From Heyndrickxia camelliae (lineage in GTDB: Bacteria > Bacillota > Bacilli > Bacillales > Bacillaceae_C), in NCBI RefSeq assembly GCF_002844575.1, contig NZ_PIQO01000013.1:62001-126000 (forward strand): a DNA stretch of 64,000 bases, written 5' to 3'. Shown here in pieces: positions 34,394 through 43,938 of this stretch. The notes beneath the pieces were generated by a model. It worked only from the letters and a program-made list of their open reading frames with translations. It made no database searches and was not told where the DNA came from. Positions within the stretch are counted from its first letter, which is position 1, and each line of letters begins with the position of its first letter. The position numbers and the translations under genes are program-made.

Positions 34394-36919
34394 GTGGCAC
34401 TAAAAACAATATTAAATAAACAGACAGATTTTACGGGAGAGTTCCCAGTCGAATATGCAAAATATGGACTGTGGCGATTTAATGATATATCGGTAGATGA
34501 AAACGGCTATCTTGCAGACTCTTCTGGATTAGACAGAAAAATAGAGCTTGTCAATTATCTAGGAACAACTGCAAGCCTTCAAAGTGGCCAAAAAGGGAGA
34601 CAAATCCGAATCAACATCAACAATCCCGCTACAGAAAAAACCTACCTAAAAGTGGCCAATGATGGTACTTTCTTTTCGGAGATGGGAGAACGAATCCTTG
34701 TTGGCGGTTGGATGATACCGACTACTTATTCTGTGGGAAATACCTATTGCCCCATATTGAATACGCGCTATGGTCCTGGTCAGCCAATCTTTTACCTGTC
34801 GCTCTTTGCAGGCAGACCTAGAATCATGCTTTATAACGCTAGTGGTTCTCTCATACTCGATCAAACAACCACACCGCCTTTTTCACTTATCAATGGTGGT
34901 GTGTATTTTATTTGCATGGTCATAGAGCCAAACAATAAAAATGCATGGATTGTACTAGGAGATAGGACAAGTGGTGCAAGCTGGGTGTCACCGACTTACT
35001 CCTTTACAGGTACTTTAAATCCTACTTGTACAGCCGACATCATTATGGGTATGCATGCAGATGCCTATTGGTATGCAGGACGATTTGATGACTGGTTTTT
35101 TGATATGGATTCCAGTCTTACAACGGATGATTTGATTGATTATTTCAATGGGTCTCTTTTGACTAACGGGGGTGATATGGGCGGTGCTGTTGATGCTCTT
35201 AGCGTACCGGGAGTGGTGAGCTTAAGGGAAACAGAAGGTGTCTATCCAACGGAAGGAACACTATATACGGCTCCGGCAACGTGCAATCTATCTGGCACAG
35301 GTCGGGTCTCCGTTACCAGTGAATATATTTCTGGGGTAACTGCAGTTGGGCCGATAGAAACCTCAACAAGCGATGACCTAGTTCATTGGAGTGATTGGGT
35401 AGCCATCGCACTTGATGGAAAACTGGTATCTCCAAATAAGGCATACATTCGTTTTAAGGTCACACTTACTACCACAGATACGAGTAAGACCCCTCGAATT
35501 ATTGATATCAGGCTATATGACATTCCAAAGTCACCTTATGAGAGGATTGGTTTTTCAAGACCGGTCGTACTGGATTCAAATGGGGCTTGGGAGGCTGTGT
35601 TAGAAAATGCTTATAACATTGTGGTAACCAGTGAAATCAATGGCGAGGATACGCTCTCATTTATGATCCCCTACCGTGATCCCAAGCGGGGATTTATTGA
35701 TAGCGAAAAGAAAATTCAGATTGTTGATGACATCTATAAAGTAAGGACTTTAACAGATACAAAAGACAGCGAAGGAAATCTAGCGACTGAAGTGTATGCT
35801 GAGGCAGAGTTTTATGACCTGACTTTTTCAGTGCGAAAAGAAGAGCATAAATTTGATGCAGAAACTGCTGAAGTCTCTATGGCTTATGCCTTAGAAGGAA
35901 CGGAATGGAGCGTAGGCACAGTTAATGTACGAACCAAAAGAACCTGGACGAGTACAGAAAAGAATGCACTTTCCATCCTTCGCACGGTTGCTGACTTACA
36001 CGGTGGAGACCTTGTCTTTGATTGCCCGAATAGACTGGTCCATCTCTTAACGGTCTATGGTACGGATAGTGGTGCATTGTTCGCCTATAAGAAAAATATG
36101 AAGAGCATTAAAAGAGTCGTTGATACCAGAAGTCTTGTAACAAGGCTCTATGCCATTGGCAGCGATGGTCTTACCTTTGCAGACATCAATGGAGGAAAGG
36201 CGTATGTGGAGGATTATACTTATTCGTCAGATATTCGGATATCAACATTAGATTGCTCCTCTTTTACCAATCCCTATCAGATGAAAGAATATACGGAAAT
36301 GAGGCTTGCTCAGTACTCAAAACCAAATATATCTTATGTTTTAAATGCAATGGATTTATCGGTCTTAACGGGTTATGAGCATGAGGCATGGTCGCTTGGT
36401 GATTATGTTCATGTAGAAGATAAAGATTTAGGCTTGTCAGTTACCACTCGTGTCATCAGAAGAGAATACAACTTGCAGGAGCCTTGGAACACGGTACTGG
36501 AATTATCCACAACACTTAAAAATCTAGGCAGTTCTGCAAGCCAGTGGGATAACGTGGCAGATTCTCTTGAAGGCACCAGTATGGTTACAAACAATGATAT
36601 CCGGGAAATGGTTCCTTTTAATCTGCTGCGAAATTCTCGTGCTGATGATGGAATGGCTTACTGGGTTAATTCAGGCTTTGAAGTAGATGGTGATAACGGT
36701 GTAAGTGGGTCGACATCCTTTAAGGCAATGGGTGTATCCAATATGACAAAGAGTATGACTCAGACCATCTATCCGGCTAATCGCTCTAGCTACACGCTCT
36801 CGGCACAAATCGCATCTGAAAACCTTGAAAAGCTGAGTAGCAATTCACAGGTTGGCATTGAAGTGGTTATTGAATATGAAGATGGAACGACAGAAGCAAG
36901 GTTTATTGATTTGTATTAA
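34394..36919 (+). CDS. Tail-associated protein with LamG-like and prophage endopeptidase-tail domains
   Basis: 841 aa, GTG start after GGAGGTGAT. Residues 20-260 look like a concanavalin/LamG sandwich (YGLWRFNDISVDENGYLADSSG ... GRFDDWFFDMDSSLT). Residues 390-730 are the prophage tail/Tal domain (YNIVVTSEINGEDTLSFMIPYRDPKRGFIDSEKKI). The last 100 (LLRNSRADDGMAYWVN ...) start a carbohydrate-binding-like domain that stops abruptly at FIDLY-TAA; the missing half seems to be the next ORF in the same frame. Confidence 0.8.
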   Translation: MALKTILNKQTDFTGEFPVEYAKYGLWRFNDISVDENGYLADSSGLDRKIELVNYLGTTASLQSGQKGRQIRININNPATEKTYLKVANDGTFFSEMGERILVGGWMIPTTYSVGNTYCPILNTRYGPGQPIFYLSLFAGRPRIMLYNASGSLILDQTTTPPFSLINGGVYFICMVIEPNNKNAWIVLGDRTSGASWVSPTYSFTGTLNPTCTADIIMGMHADAYWYAGRFDDWFFDMDSSLTTDDLIDYFNGSLLTNGGDMGGAVDALSVPGVVSLRETEGVYPTEGTLYTAPATCNLSGTGRVSVTSEYISGVTAVGPIETSTSDDLVHWSDWVAIALDGKLVSPNKAYIRFKVTLTTTDTSKTPRIIDIRLYDIPKSPYERIGFSRPVVLDSNGAWEAVLENAYNIVVTSEINGEDTLSFMIPYRDPKRGFIDSEKKIQIVDDIYKVRTLTDTKDSEGNLATEVYAEAEFYDLTFSVRKEEHKFDAETAEVSMAYALEGTEWSVGTVNVRTKRTWTSTEKNALSILRTVADLHGGDLVFDCPNRLVHLLTVYGTDSGALFAYKKNMKSIKRVVDTRSLVTRLYAIGSDGLTFADINGGKAYVEDYTYSSDIRISTLDCSSFTNPYQMKEYTEMRLAQYSKPNISYVLNAMDLSVLTGYEHEAWSLGDYVHVEDKDLGLSVTTRVIRREYNLQEPWNTVLELSTTLKNLGSSASQWDNVADSLEGTSMVTNNDIREMVPFNLLRNSRADDGMAYWVNSGFEVDGDNGVSGSTSFKAMGVSNMTKSMTQTIYPANRSSYTLSAQIASENLEKLSSNSQVGIEVVIEYEDGTTEARFIDLY

Positions 36920-36931
36920 GGAGGTGGATTG

Positions 36932-37129
36932 GTGGCTTATTTTTCAAGAACATCAGAAAAGATACTCCCAGAAAGCTACTCTTCTAAAGTAAAATCCATT
37001 ACCATCCGTGTCTGTGTCACAAATTGCACAGGCACTTTTTATATTACGGATCTCTTTTTACAAGCAGGGTCAGTGGTCACGGGATGGGTAGGTCATCCCT
37101 GTGAAATAAGGTGGACGTTAGATGGCTAA
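36932..37129 (+). CDS. Small tail protein, probable second half of a split carbohydrate-binding domain
   Basis: 65 aa. SYSSKVKSITIRVCVTNCTGTFYITDLFLQAGSVVTGW is the C-terminal strand set of a CBM-like domain. It lies in the same frame as the preceding gene, separated only by TAA and four codons, with a TAAGGAGGTGG Shine-Dalgarno and GTG (or TTG 36929) start. It may be made separately and complement its neighbour, or arise by stop-codon read-through. Confidence 0.6.
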   Translation: MAYFSRTSEKILPESYSSKVKSITIRVCVTNCTGTFYITDLFLQAGSVVTGWVGHPCEIRWTLDG

Positions 37130-37706
37130 GGTTAATTTTATAAGGTTGGCAGAAGTCATAAATAAAAAACAAGATAAGCGTGTCATGAGTGTAAGCATAA
37201 AACCTACCCTCTATGATTGCACTGGCATGATTTGGTTTACGGACATCCAGTTACAAGAAGGACCTGTTCTAAATGGTTATGCGCCTCATACAGAAAGTAG
37301 GTTAGAAAAACTAAAGGAAGATGGCAGTATCAAGAATCCTGTTTGGTTTAACGGTGTGGTCCGTTCAGAGGAAACCATTATTTTATTTAATGTTGGTGAA
37401 ACCTCTGCAGGACTTGATATTCATATCTATCCAAAGCTTTCTATGTCTGCTGGAACAGTGAAACTAAGCCAAGGTATAGGAGGGCAACAGGTCTCCTTCC
37501 CTGGAACCATTGGAAAAGATGTTGATTTGGCGCTCCTAGCATCTACACGAGCATGTACCAAAAACGGAGCAAGCGAACCCAAAGAGGGGTTCTATCAATA
37601 CAGTGCTGCCTGGGACTCAAAGCACAAAGTGACCCTTGAAAAAGGGAAATCTGCAAGGGTGCTGTTTACCATGCAGGAAATGCAAGACGGAGGTGAACCA
37701 TTCTAA
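37122..37706 (+). CDS. Tail-associated protein of unknown function
   Basis: 194 aa. Residues 22-60 (VMSVSIKPTLYDCTGMIWFTDIQLQEGPVLNGYAPHTE) repeat the same CBM-like half domain seen in the previous ORF. The remainder is beta-rich (AGTVKLSQGIGGQQVSFPG ...). It overlaps the preceding gene by 8 nt and shares one base with the next gene's start. Confidence 0.6.
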   Translation: MAKVNFIRLAEVINKKQDKRVMSVSIKPTLYDCTGMIWFTDIQLQEGPVLNGYAPHTESRLEKLKEDGSIKNPVWFNGVVRSEETIILFNVGETSAGLDIHIYPKLSMSAGTVKLSQGIGGQQVSFPGTIGKDVDLALLASTRACTKNGASEPKEGFYQYSAAWDSKHKVTLEKGKSARVLFTMQEMQDGGEPF

Positions 37707-40174
37707 TGGAACGACTAAAAGGCAAGAAAATCATGGTGTGGACTTTTATGGGAAATGCACGGATGTATGAAGCTTTAGAGAAATATGGAGACCGGATTGA
37801 TACCATCGGTCTTTTTTCTTTTAAGGTACGAGCTACGGGTGAAATTGTTGAGAGTGGTGTCACCATCAGTAGTATGCTCCCCTACATTAACCGTTATCGT
37901 CACATCAAATGGTTACTGACCATTGCCAATGATGGTGCAAACAGTATTTTCAGAGCATTGAGAGACAACACAAATGGTGCTCTGGAACTGTTTCTATCCG
38001 AGCTTATTCGTATTATGAAAAAGTATCCTTGGTGCGATGGTATTGATATTGACCTAGAAAGGGGCGATGACTATTCCACTCATGCTGAGTCAACCGCCAT
38101 GTTTAAAAATATTTACAACACTATCAAAGCCTATGATTCAAGCAAACTGATGAACATTTGCCTGCCGGGAATGACCAGTGTCAATGGCTCTGTCGGTGGT
38201 GAGAACTGGTGCGTCTATGGTGACCTAGACCCTTATTGCGATACCGCATCAATTATGAGTTATGGTATGGCTTGGTCAGGTTCTGCACCGGGACCTGTAT
38301 CTCCAAGGAGCTGGCTTGAAGGGATTTATGATTATGCCGTTACAGTGATGAATCCCGATAAGATTTTCTTTGGGATGCCTGCTTATGGATGGAACTGGCA
38401 AATTTATGACACACCAGAAAACCTAGGTAAAGCCTATAGGGGAACGTCTCATACCTACTATGCAGCAAAATACTGGATGACAGGAGTATATAATTTCACA
38501 GACGATGCGCCTCCTCAACCGTTTATTCCCATCGTGGCTTACTGGGATGATGAGAATAAAGTGCCCTGGGCATTGCCGCATGTCTACGATTATATGGAAG
38601 GAAGAGATGCCACTCGCTATAGCTATCCACTCTTATCTGCAAGCTACAATGGCAGACAGTATCTGACAGCCTATGGCAAACAACAAAAGTTAGCCTTTGG
38701 AACTGTTTATGTAGATCATGATGCCATGCCGGATAGTTATTCTGGTGTTGTTTCTGTTTCTAATAGCGTCACAACACTGGGGGATGAAGGTGCGGCAACC
38801 TATCATTTTACGCTTGCTCAGGCAGGTACTTATGATGTAGCAGTAAAGCTAGGCTTTCCATTTTGGGATAAGAATAATATTCATATCTCCCTTGATGGAA
38901 ATGAAGTAGATTTTTCTGAAAACAGACTGTGGTGGCCTTATTGGAGAACGACTTTCTGGGCGGTGCTTAAAAAAGGAGTGAGCCTTTCTGCAGGAACACA
39001 CACCATCACCATTTCGCTTGGGGCAAAGGGTGTACAGTTTTATGGATTTAGAGTCTGTTCTTCATTTTCTGAGGAGCCAACAGTTGGTGAAGCAGAATAT
39101 ACCCTAGCTCCTAGACATTTCAAGGATGTAAATGGTGATATGGTAGGACCTGCAAATGGTTTTAAGTTGACGCTTGAAATGCTTAGAAGAAAAGCAGATT
39201 CTGCCCTTGTGTGGTATGAGGATTTTAGAGATGATAACCCTCTCCCCCAAAGCTACTGGACAACATTATCAGGCGAATGGAGTGTTTGGCAAGATACAAG
39301 CAGTTCGATGAATAGACCCTATTCCCAACTGGAGGGTAAGGGGCAGTTAGCATGGAACTACAACAATTTTTCAGATATCCATTTAAGGGCGCAGATTATT
39401 TTTCCTGAGACCTTTAGTGGCAAGGCAGGTGTTTTTATTGGAACGATTTATTGTTGCTTTAATTATGATAGCCAGCGTATTGAACTGTATGAAGGTTCTA
39501 CTTTAAAAGGTAGTTATGCCACCAGCTTTTCAAAAACATCGGCCGCAAACATTCGATCGAATCCAAGCTTTTACACTCTAGAAATTCGAAAGCGTGGCAA
39601 TCAAGTGCGGGTCTATTCCTCTGCATCTAATACACTGCGCTTTACAGCCACTTGCTCGGATGTGACAGGGTATGCAGGTATTCGTTCGGATAATAAAGTC
39701 CATTGCCAGTTGCTTCGCTTAGGCGATGCTTGGACCTATGAGCCTTATGAACGCTTTGACGTGCTTATGCCCGATGGAACATTTAAAACTTATGGTCGGC
39801 TATCAAGAAGTAACTGTTCTTGGGATGATGAGTTTCAAGTGTTTACTTTAACAGCAGACCTTGAGGAATCAGCCACAAGAAGTGAAAGCATCTCCCTAGA
39901 TTATGATTTTTTTCATTCAGATATGATGCCGTCCATTCAGTGCGGAAATGACTACAGTGTCACCATCATTCCAAGGGATATCAACATCTGGATATCTCGT
40001 CTTTTCTTAGGTGATGGTGACGGATTTTCCATTCTTTATTATCAAGATGTAGATAGTCTTGTGTACTGGGCAAATGAAGCAGCTTATCGGTGGAAACTTC
40101 GAGGCATGTGTATGTGGTCACTAGGGCAGGAGGATTTAAGGCTCTGGGAGTGGCTACCAAAGCAAATAGAGTAA
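37706..40174 (+). CDS. Tail-tip glycoside hydrolase, GH18-like
   Basis: 822 aa. YPWCDGIDIDLERGDD carries the GH18 catalytic DxxDxDxE-type motif, and IMSYGMAWSG plus KIFFGMPAYGWNW are later barrel strands. The C-terminal half has two beta-sandwich modules (GAATYHFTLAQAGTYDVAVKLGFP; SYWTTLSGEWSVWQDTSSSM) for binding polysaccharide. It probably degrades cell-surface glycan or peptidoglycan during infection. Confidence 0.85.
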   Translation: MERLKGKKIMVWTFMGNARMYEALEKYGDRIDTIGLFSFKVRATGEIVESGVTISSMLPYINRYRHIKWLLTIANDGANSIFRALRDNTNGALELFLSELIRIMKKYPWCDGIDIDLERGDDYSTHAESTAMFKNIYNTIKAYDSSKLMNICLPGMTSVNGSVGGENWCVYGDLDPYCDTASIMSYGMAWSGSAPGPVSPRSWLEGIYDYAVTVMNPDKIFFGMPAYGWNWQIYDTPENLGKAYRGTSHTYYAAKYWMTGVYNFTDDAPPQPFIPIVAYWDDENKVPWALPHVYDYMEGRDATRYSYPLLSASYNGRQYLTAYGKQQKLAFGTVYVDHDAMPDSYSGVVSVSNSVTTLGDEGAATYHFTLAQAGTYDVAVKLGFPFWDKNNIHISLDGNEVDFSENRLWWPYWRTTFWAVLKKGVSLSAGTHTITISLGAKGVQFYGFRVCSSFSEEPTVGEAEYTLAPRHFKDVNGDMVGPANGFKLTLEMLRRKADSALVWYEDFRDDNPLPQSYWTTLSGEWSVWQDTSSSMNRPYSQLEGKGQLAWNYNNFSDIHLRAQIIFPETFSGKAGVFIGTIYCCFNYDSQRIELYEGSTLKGSYATSFSKTSAANIRSNPSFYTLEIRKRGNQVRVYSSASNTLRFTATCSDVTGYAGIRSDNKVHCQLLRLGDAWTYEPYERFDVLMPDGTFKTYGRLSRSNCSWDDEFQVFTLTADLEESATRSESISLDYDFFHSDMMPSIQCGNDYSVTIIPRDINIWISRLFLGDGDGFSILYYQDVDSLVYWANEAAYRWKLRGMCMWSLGQEDLRLWEWLPKQIE

Positions 40175-40180
40175 TCAAAG

Positions 40181-40209
40181 GAACATCTGCAAAAGTAGGT
40201 GTTCTTTTT
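40181..40209 (+). terminator. Intrinsic terminator after the tail operon
   Basis: GAACATC (40181-40187) pairs with GGTGTTC (40198-40204), followed by TTTTT. It lies between the GH18 gene and the holin. Confidence 0.6.
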
Positions 40210-40234
40210 ATTTCAACAAAAGGAGGATTTTTAA

Positions 40235-40642
40235 ATGAAAGAAATATGGAACTGGATCCAAGTTGTGATAACAGCAATCGGTGGATTCTTCGGATGGTTT
40301 TTAGGAGGAGCAGACGGATTTTTATATGCGCTACTAGTCTTTGTAGTCATCGACTATCTAACAGGTGTCTTATGTGCAATTGCTGATAGGTCTTTATCAA
40401 GCGAAGTGGGATTTATCGGAATCAGCCGTAAAGTGCTGATTTTTGTTTTAGTGGGTGTAGCCAATATTTTAGACGTTTATGTGATTGGTGATGGGAGCGT
40501 ACTAAGAACAGCGATTGTTTTCTTCTACTTATCGAATGAGGGGATTTCGCTGTTAGAAAATTCAGCTCACCTTGGACTACCTATCCCAGAAAAACTAAAA
40601 GATGTATTAAAGCAGCTCCATAAAAAGAACGAGGAGGAATAA
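40235..40642 (+). CDS. Holin (phage_holin_4 / toxin-secretion type)
   Basis: 135 aa. Transmembrane segments at about 5-27 (VVITAIGGFFGWFLGGADGFLYALLVFVVIDYL), 60-80 and 95-110, with a charged C-terminus (LKQLHKKNEEE). LVFVVIDYLTGVLCAI is the family signature. It lets the endolysin reach the wall. AAAGGAGGATTTTTAA precedes the ATG. Confidence 0.9.
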   Translation: MKEIWNWIQVVITAIGGFFGWFLGGADGFLYALLVFVVIDYLTGVLCAIADRSLSSEVGFIGISRKVLIFVLVGVANILDVYVIGDGSVLRTAIVFFYLSNEGISLLENSAHLGLPIPEKLKDVLKQLHKKNEEE

Positions 40643-40644
40643 TC

Positions 40645-41583
40645 ATGAAAACTAAAGGAATTGATATTAGTACTTGGCAAAAACCAAGTCAGATTAACTA
40701 TGACCAACTTGCAAAAGAAGTTGATTTTGTCATCCTTCGAGCAGGATATACGGGCCACGGTACAGGAGTAAGTTTGCACAAGGATGATGCCTTTGAACAA
40801 CACTACAAAGCCTTTCACGAGAGAGGTATTCCTATCGGTGTTTACTGGTACAGCTGTGCGAATACTAATGCCAAAGGCGTAGCAGAAGCGAAGAAATGCC
40901 TTGAAATTATCAAAGGCAAGACCATCTCTTATCCCGTTTTTATTGATACAGAGGATAATTATCACCAGCGACCAAGTGGCAAGAAAGCTATTACCGATGC
41001 TTTAGTAGGCTTTTGTGAAACCATAGAAAATGCTGGCTATTATGCCGGTATCTATGCGTCTAGTTCTTGGTTTCAAGATTTAACAGAACTGGATCGTCTA
41101 GCACCTTATGATTTCTGGGTCGCTCAGTGGTCTAATAAAGAACCGACACTTCGTCATGGTATCTGGCAGTACTCAAGCAAAGGTAAACTAAGTGGTTACT
41201 CAGGAAACTTAGACATGAACTATGCCTATAAAGATTACAAAGCGATTATCAAAAGTGCAGGGCTTAATCATCTTGGCAAAGAAGAAAATGCACCTGCTCC
41301 TACAGAAAAGAAATCGGTCGAGCTGCTGGCCAAGGAAGTCATTCAAGGGTTATGGGGTAATGGCGAAGAACGAAAGAAACGTTTAACGGATGTAGGCTAT
41401 GATTATGCGGCGGTGCAATCAAAGGTCAATGAAATGCTATCTAGTAAAAAGTCTATTGATGCCATCGCAAAGGAAGTCATTCGTGGCGATTGGGGTAACG
41501 GACAAGATCGAAAAAACAAACTTACAAATGCCGGTTATGACTATATTTCGGTACAAAAAAGGGTCAATGAACTCTTGAAATAA
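40645..41583 (+). CDS. GH25 endolysin with two Cpl-7 cell-wall-binding repeats
   Basis: 312 aa. Residues 1-200 are a GH25 muramidase: KGIDISTWQ, VILRAGYTG, VYWYSCA, PVFIDTED, FWVAQWS, GIWQYSS, with catalytic Asp/Glu in these strands. The C-terminus has two Cpl-7 repeats: LLAKEVIQGLWGNGEERKKRLTDVGYDYAAVQSKVNEML and AIAKEVIRGDWGNGQDRKNKLTNAGYDYISVQKRVNELL. It cleaves glycan strands at lysis. No signal peptide, as expected with a holin. Confidence 0.95.
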   Translation: MKTKGIDISTWQKPSQINYDQLAKEVDFVILRAGYTGHGTGVSLHKDDAFEQHYKAFHERGIPIGVYWYSCANTNAKGVAEAKKCLEIIKGKTISYPVFIDTEDNYHQRPSGKKAITDALVGFCETIENAGYYAGIYASSSWFQDLTELDRLAPYDFWVAQWSNKEPTLRHGIWQYSSKGKLSGYSGNLDMNYAYKDYKAIIKSAGLNHLGKEENAPAPTEKKSVELLAKEVIQGLWGNGEERKKRLTDVGYDYAAVQSKVNEMLSSKKSIDAIAKEVIRGDWGNGQDRKNKLTNAGYDYISVQKRVNELLK

Positions 41584-41598
41584 GAACTAATAAGATTT

Positions 41599-41639
41599 CC
41601 TATCAAGGAGTATTTCTCTTTGGTAGGCATTCTTTTTTT
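41599..41639 (+). terminator. Intrinsic terminator after the lysin
   Basis: CCTATCAAGGAG (41599-41610) pairs with CTCTTTGGTAGG (41616-41627), followed by seven T at 41633-41639. It closes the late operon. Confidence 0.85.
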
Positions 41640-41640
41640 C

Positions 41641-41718
41641 TAAACCGTCAGATTCTATCATCTCCCGTGGCTACTAGGTAGAGGGCAAGAAATAAATCGC
41701 CCTTTGGAAAGAGGTGAT
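41641..41718 (+). promoter_or_regulatory. RNA element copy B (GGCTACTAGGTAG core) before the DUF2800 operon
   Basis: Core at 41669-41681. AGAGGGC (41680-41686) pairs with GCCCTTT (41699-41705). ATCATCTC (41657-41664) can pair over 8 bp with GAGGTGAT (41711-41718), which holds the Shine-Dalgarno. The flank ACCGTCAGATT is shared with copy A. It may correspond to the published DUF2800 or DUF2815 RNA motifs; this needs a covariance-model check. Confidence 0.55.
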
Positions 41719-41722
41719 GGAT

Positions 41723-41941
41723 ATGAAACACAATCTAAGAATCAGTGTTTCTAAGAAACCACAGACAGGCGGACTTGTTAACTACCGTAATGTGTCCGTA
41801 AGGGAACGAATTCTTCGCTTTCTTTTAGGGAGTAAACAGCGTGTAACGATTGTGATCCCTGGAGATAGCATCGAGGAACTCTCTATCTGTGAAATGACGA
41901 AAGGAGGAACTGACCTTGAGCAAAATAAAGCTACTGCTTGA
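41723..41941 (+). CDS. Small conserved phage protein
   Basis: 72 aa. KHNLRISVSKKPQTGGLVNYRNVSVRERILRFLLGSKQRVTIVIPGDSIEELSI is a compact, basic protein regularly found upstream of DUF2800 genes. Start at 41723 by the spacing from GAGGTGAT; ATG 41717 is possible. Function unknown. Confidence 0.65.
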   Translation: MKHNLRISVSKKPQTGGLVNYRNVSVRERILRFLLGSKQRVTIVIPGDSIEELSICEMTKGGTDLEQNKATA

Positions 41942-42233
41942 AGTGGTCAATGATATGCGAAGTCTTGCTGACAGCATACAGGCAGTTTGCGATGCGATGA
42001 CAGAAGGAGATCCTGCTCCAGGTGCAAAAGCTGCCACTGAACAAGAACCAGTAAAAGAGCCGGATATCCCACTGGAAAAAGTACGTATGGTACTTGCTGA
42101 AAAGAGCCAGATTGGGTTTACTGCCGAAGTGCGAGGACTCATTCAGAAGTATGGTGCAGACAAGTTAAGTGCTGTTGATAAGGCGTATTATTCTGACATC
42201 TTGAAAGATGCGGAGGGTCTTGGGAATGGGTAA
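41916..42233 (+). CDS. Conserved phage protein of unknown function
   Basis: 105 aa from TTG after AAAGGAGGAACTGACC. A helical N-terminus (KIKLLLEVVNDMRSLADSIQAVCDAM), an acidic/proline linker, then PLEKVRMVLAEKSQIGFTAEVRGLIQKYGADKLSAVDKAYYSDILKDAE. Overlaps both neighbours, so it is coupled with DUF2800. It may be an accessory factor of the replication/recombination set. Confidence 0.6.
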   Translation: MSKIKLLLEVVNDMRSLADSIQAVCDAMTEGDPAPGAKAATEQEPVKEPDIPLEKVRMVLAEKSQIGFTAEVRGLIQKYGADKLSAVDKAYYSDILKDAEGLGNG

Positions 42234-43362
42234 TCATGCAATATTATCTGCATCCTCATCCCACAGGTGGCTTAACTGCCTACCCTCTGCAAGACTTGAA
42301 CTGGAGTTTGAAGACCAAAGTGGTGAGTCAGCAAAAGAAGGCACAGCGGCTCATGACCTGTGTGAACACAAACTAAAAAAGGCACTTCATATGAGAAGTC
42401 AGCGACCTATCTCTGAGTATAACTCTGATGAGATGGAGGAATGTACAGATGCTTACGTGGACTTTGTTATGGAGCAGGTGGAACTTGCAAGAAAGTCTTG
42501 CACAGATCCTATCGTTCTTATTGAACAGCATCTTGATTTTTCATGCTATGTGCCAGACGGCTTTGGAACAGGAGACTGTGTAATCCTTTCAGATGACAGA
42601 CTTCATATCGTGGATTTTAAATATGGACTGGGTGTGCTAGTCGATGCAGTGGACAATCCACAGATGAAACTCTATGCCCTCGGAGCACTTGGAATCTATG
42701 ATCACCTGTATGACATCAAAGAAGTGTCTATGACCATCTTTCAGCCAAGACGAGAGAATGTCAGCACCTGGACAATACCGGTGGAAGAACTAAAAGATTG
42801 GGCGGAAGAGGAGCTAAAACCAAGGGCGGTCAAGGCCTTTAACGGTGAGGGCGAATACATCCCTGGTCCATGGTGTACCTTCTGTAAAGCGGCAAATAGG
42901 TGTCGGGCTAGAGCCGAAGTAAAACTGAAACTTGCAGAGAAAGAATTCAAGATGCCACCTCTGCTGACGGATGCTGAAATAGAAGAAATCTTACTTTTTC
43001 TTCCCGACCTTACCAAGTGGGCGAATGAAATAACAGCCTATGCCACTGATGCAGCAGTCAATCACGGTAAAGAGTGGAATGGTTTTAAAGTTGTGGAAGG
43101 TCGCTCGGTTCGCAAGTACAAAGATGAAGGAGCCATTGCAGAAAAAGCCGTGGCAGGTGGATATAAGGACATTTACAGAAAGAGCCTTATTCCACTGACA
43201 GAGATGCAAAAACTGATGGGTAAATCCAAATTTGAGGAACTCCTCGGTGACCTCATTTACAAACCACCGGGTAAGCCGACTCTTGTTCCAAACTCAGATA
43301 AAAGACCGGCAATGAACGTAGCAGATGCTAAAAACGAATTTAACGAAATTATGGAGGATTAA
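42226..43362 (+). CDS. DUF2800 RecB-like PD-(D/E)xK nuclease
   Basis: 378 aa. LSASSSHRWLNCLPSARLE, GTAAHDLCEHKL (motif with the metal-binding H), LHIVDFKYGLGVLVDAVDNPQMKLYALGAL (catalytic D and K) and Q-L-Y are the RecB/Cas4-type nuclease motifs. WCTFCKAANRCRAR supplies cysteines that could hold an Fe-S cluster, as in AddB and Cas4. It probably works with DUF2815 and the DNA polymerase in phage replication/recombination. GGAGGG at 42212-42217 fixes the start at 42226. Confidence 0.85.
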   Translation: MGNHAILSASSSHRWLNCLPSARLELEFEDQSGESAKEGTAAHDLCEHKLKKALHMRSQRPISEYNSDEMEECTDAYVDFVMEQVELARKSCTDPIVLIEQHLDFSCYVPDGFGTGDCVILSDDRLHIVDFKYGLGVLVDAVDNPQMKLYALGALGIYDHLYDIKEVSMTIFQPRRENVSTWTIPVEELKDWAEEELKPRAVKAFNGEGEYIPGPWCTFCKAANRCRARAEVKLKLAEKEFKMPPLLTDAEIEEILLFLPDLTKWANEITAYATDAAVNHGKEWNGFKVVEGRSVRKYKDEGAIAEKAVAGGYKDIYRKSLIPLTEMQKLMGKSKFEELLGDLIYKPPGKPTLVPNSDKRPAMNVADAKNEFNEIMED

Positions 43363-43367
43363 ATATT

Positions 43368-43919
43368 ATGGCAAATATACAAAACAAAACAAAAGTTATC
43401 ACAGGTGTAAACTCAAGATTTTCTTACTTCCACGGCTGGGAGCCAGTATCCATCAATGGTGGTGCAGAAAAATACAGCGTATCCGTACTTATTCCAAAGG
43501 ATGACAAGGAAACCATTAATGCTATCCATGCAGCAGTTGATGCTGCCATTGAGGAAGGTATCGCAAAGTTTGGTGGTAAGAAACCAAATAAGGCAGCCAT
43601 TAAACTACCGCTGCGTGATGGTGATGTAGAGCGTGATGATGAGGCTTATAAAGGCCATTACTTCATCAATGCGAATAGCAAGACAGCGCCACAGATTGTA
43701 GATAAAAGTGTTAAGCCGATACTGGATCGTAGCGAGGTATACAGCGGTTGTTATGGCAGGGTTTCTCTTAACTTCTATGCTTTCAACTCAAATGGTAATA
43801 AAGGTGTAGCTTGTGGTCTTGGTAATATTCAAAAAATTAGAGACGGAGAACCTCTAGGCGGTAAGACTTCTGCAGTAGATGATTTTACGACTCTTGTCGA
43901 TGATGACTTCCTTGCCTAA
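43368..43919 (+). CDS. DUF2815 protein, probable single-stranded DNA-binding protein
   Basis: 183 aa. VITGVNSRFSYFHGWEPVSINGGAEKYSVSVLIPKDDKETINAIHAAVDAAIEEG and GRVSLNFYAFNSNGNKGVACGLGNIQKIRDGEPLGG fit the DUF2815 family, which has an OB-fold like T7 gp2.5. The acidic tail (AVDDFTTLVDDDFLA) is also SSB-like. It lies 6 nt after the DUF2800 gene. Confidence 0.8.
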   Translation: MANIQNKTKVITGVNSRFSYFHGWEPVSINGGAEKYSVSVLIPKDDKETINAIHAAVDAAIEEGIAKFGGKKPNKAAIKLPLRDGDVERDDEAYKGHYFINANSKTAPQIVDKSVKPILDRSEVYSGCYGRVSLNFYAFNSNGNKGVACGLGNIQKIRDGEPLGGKTSAVDDFTTLVDDDFLA

Positions 43920-43938
43920 TAGAAACAATAAACTTGAC

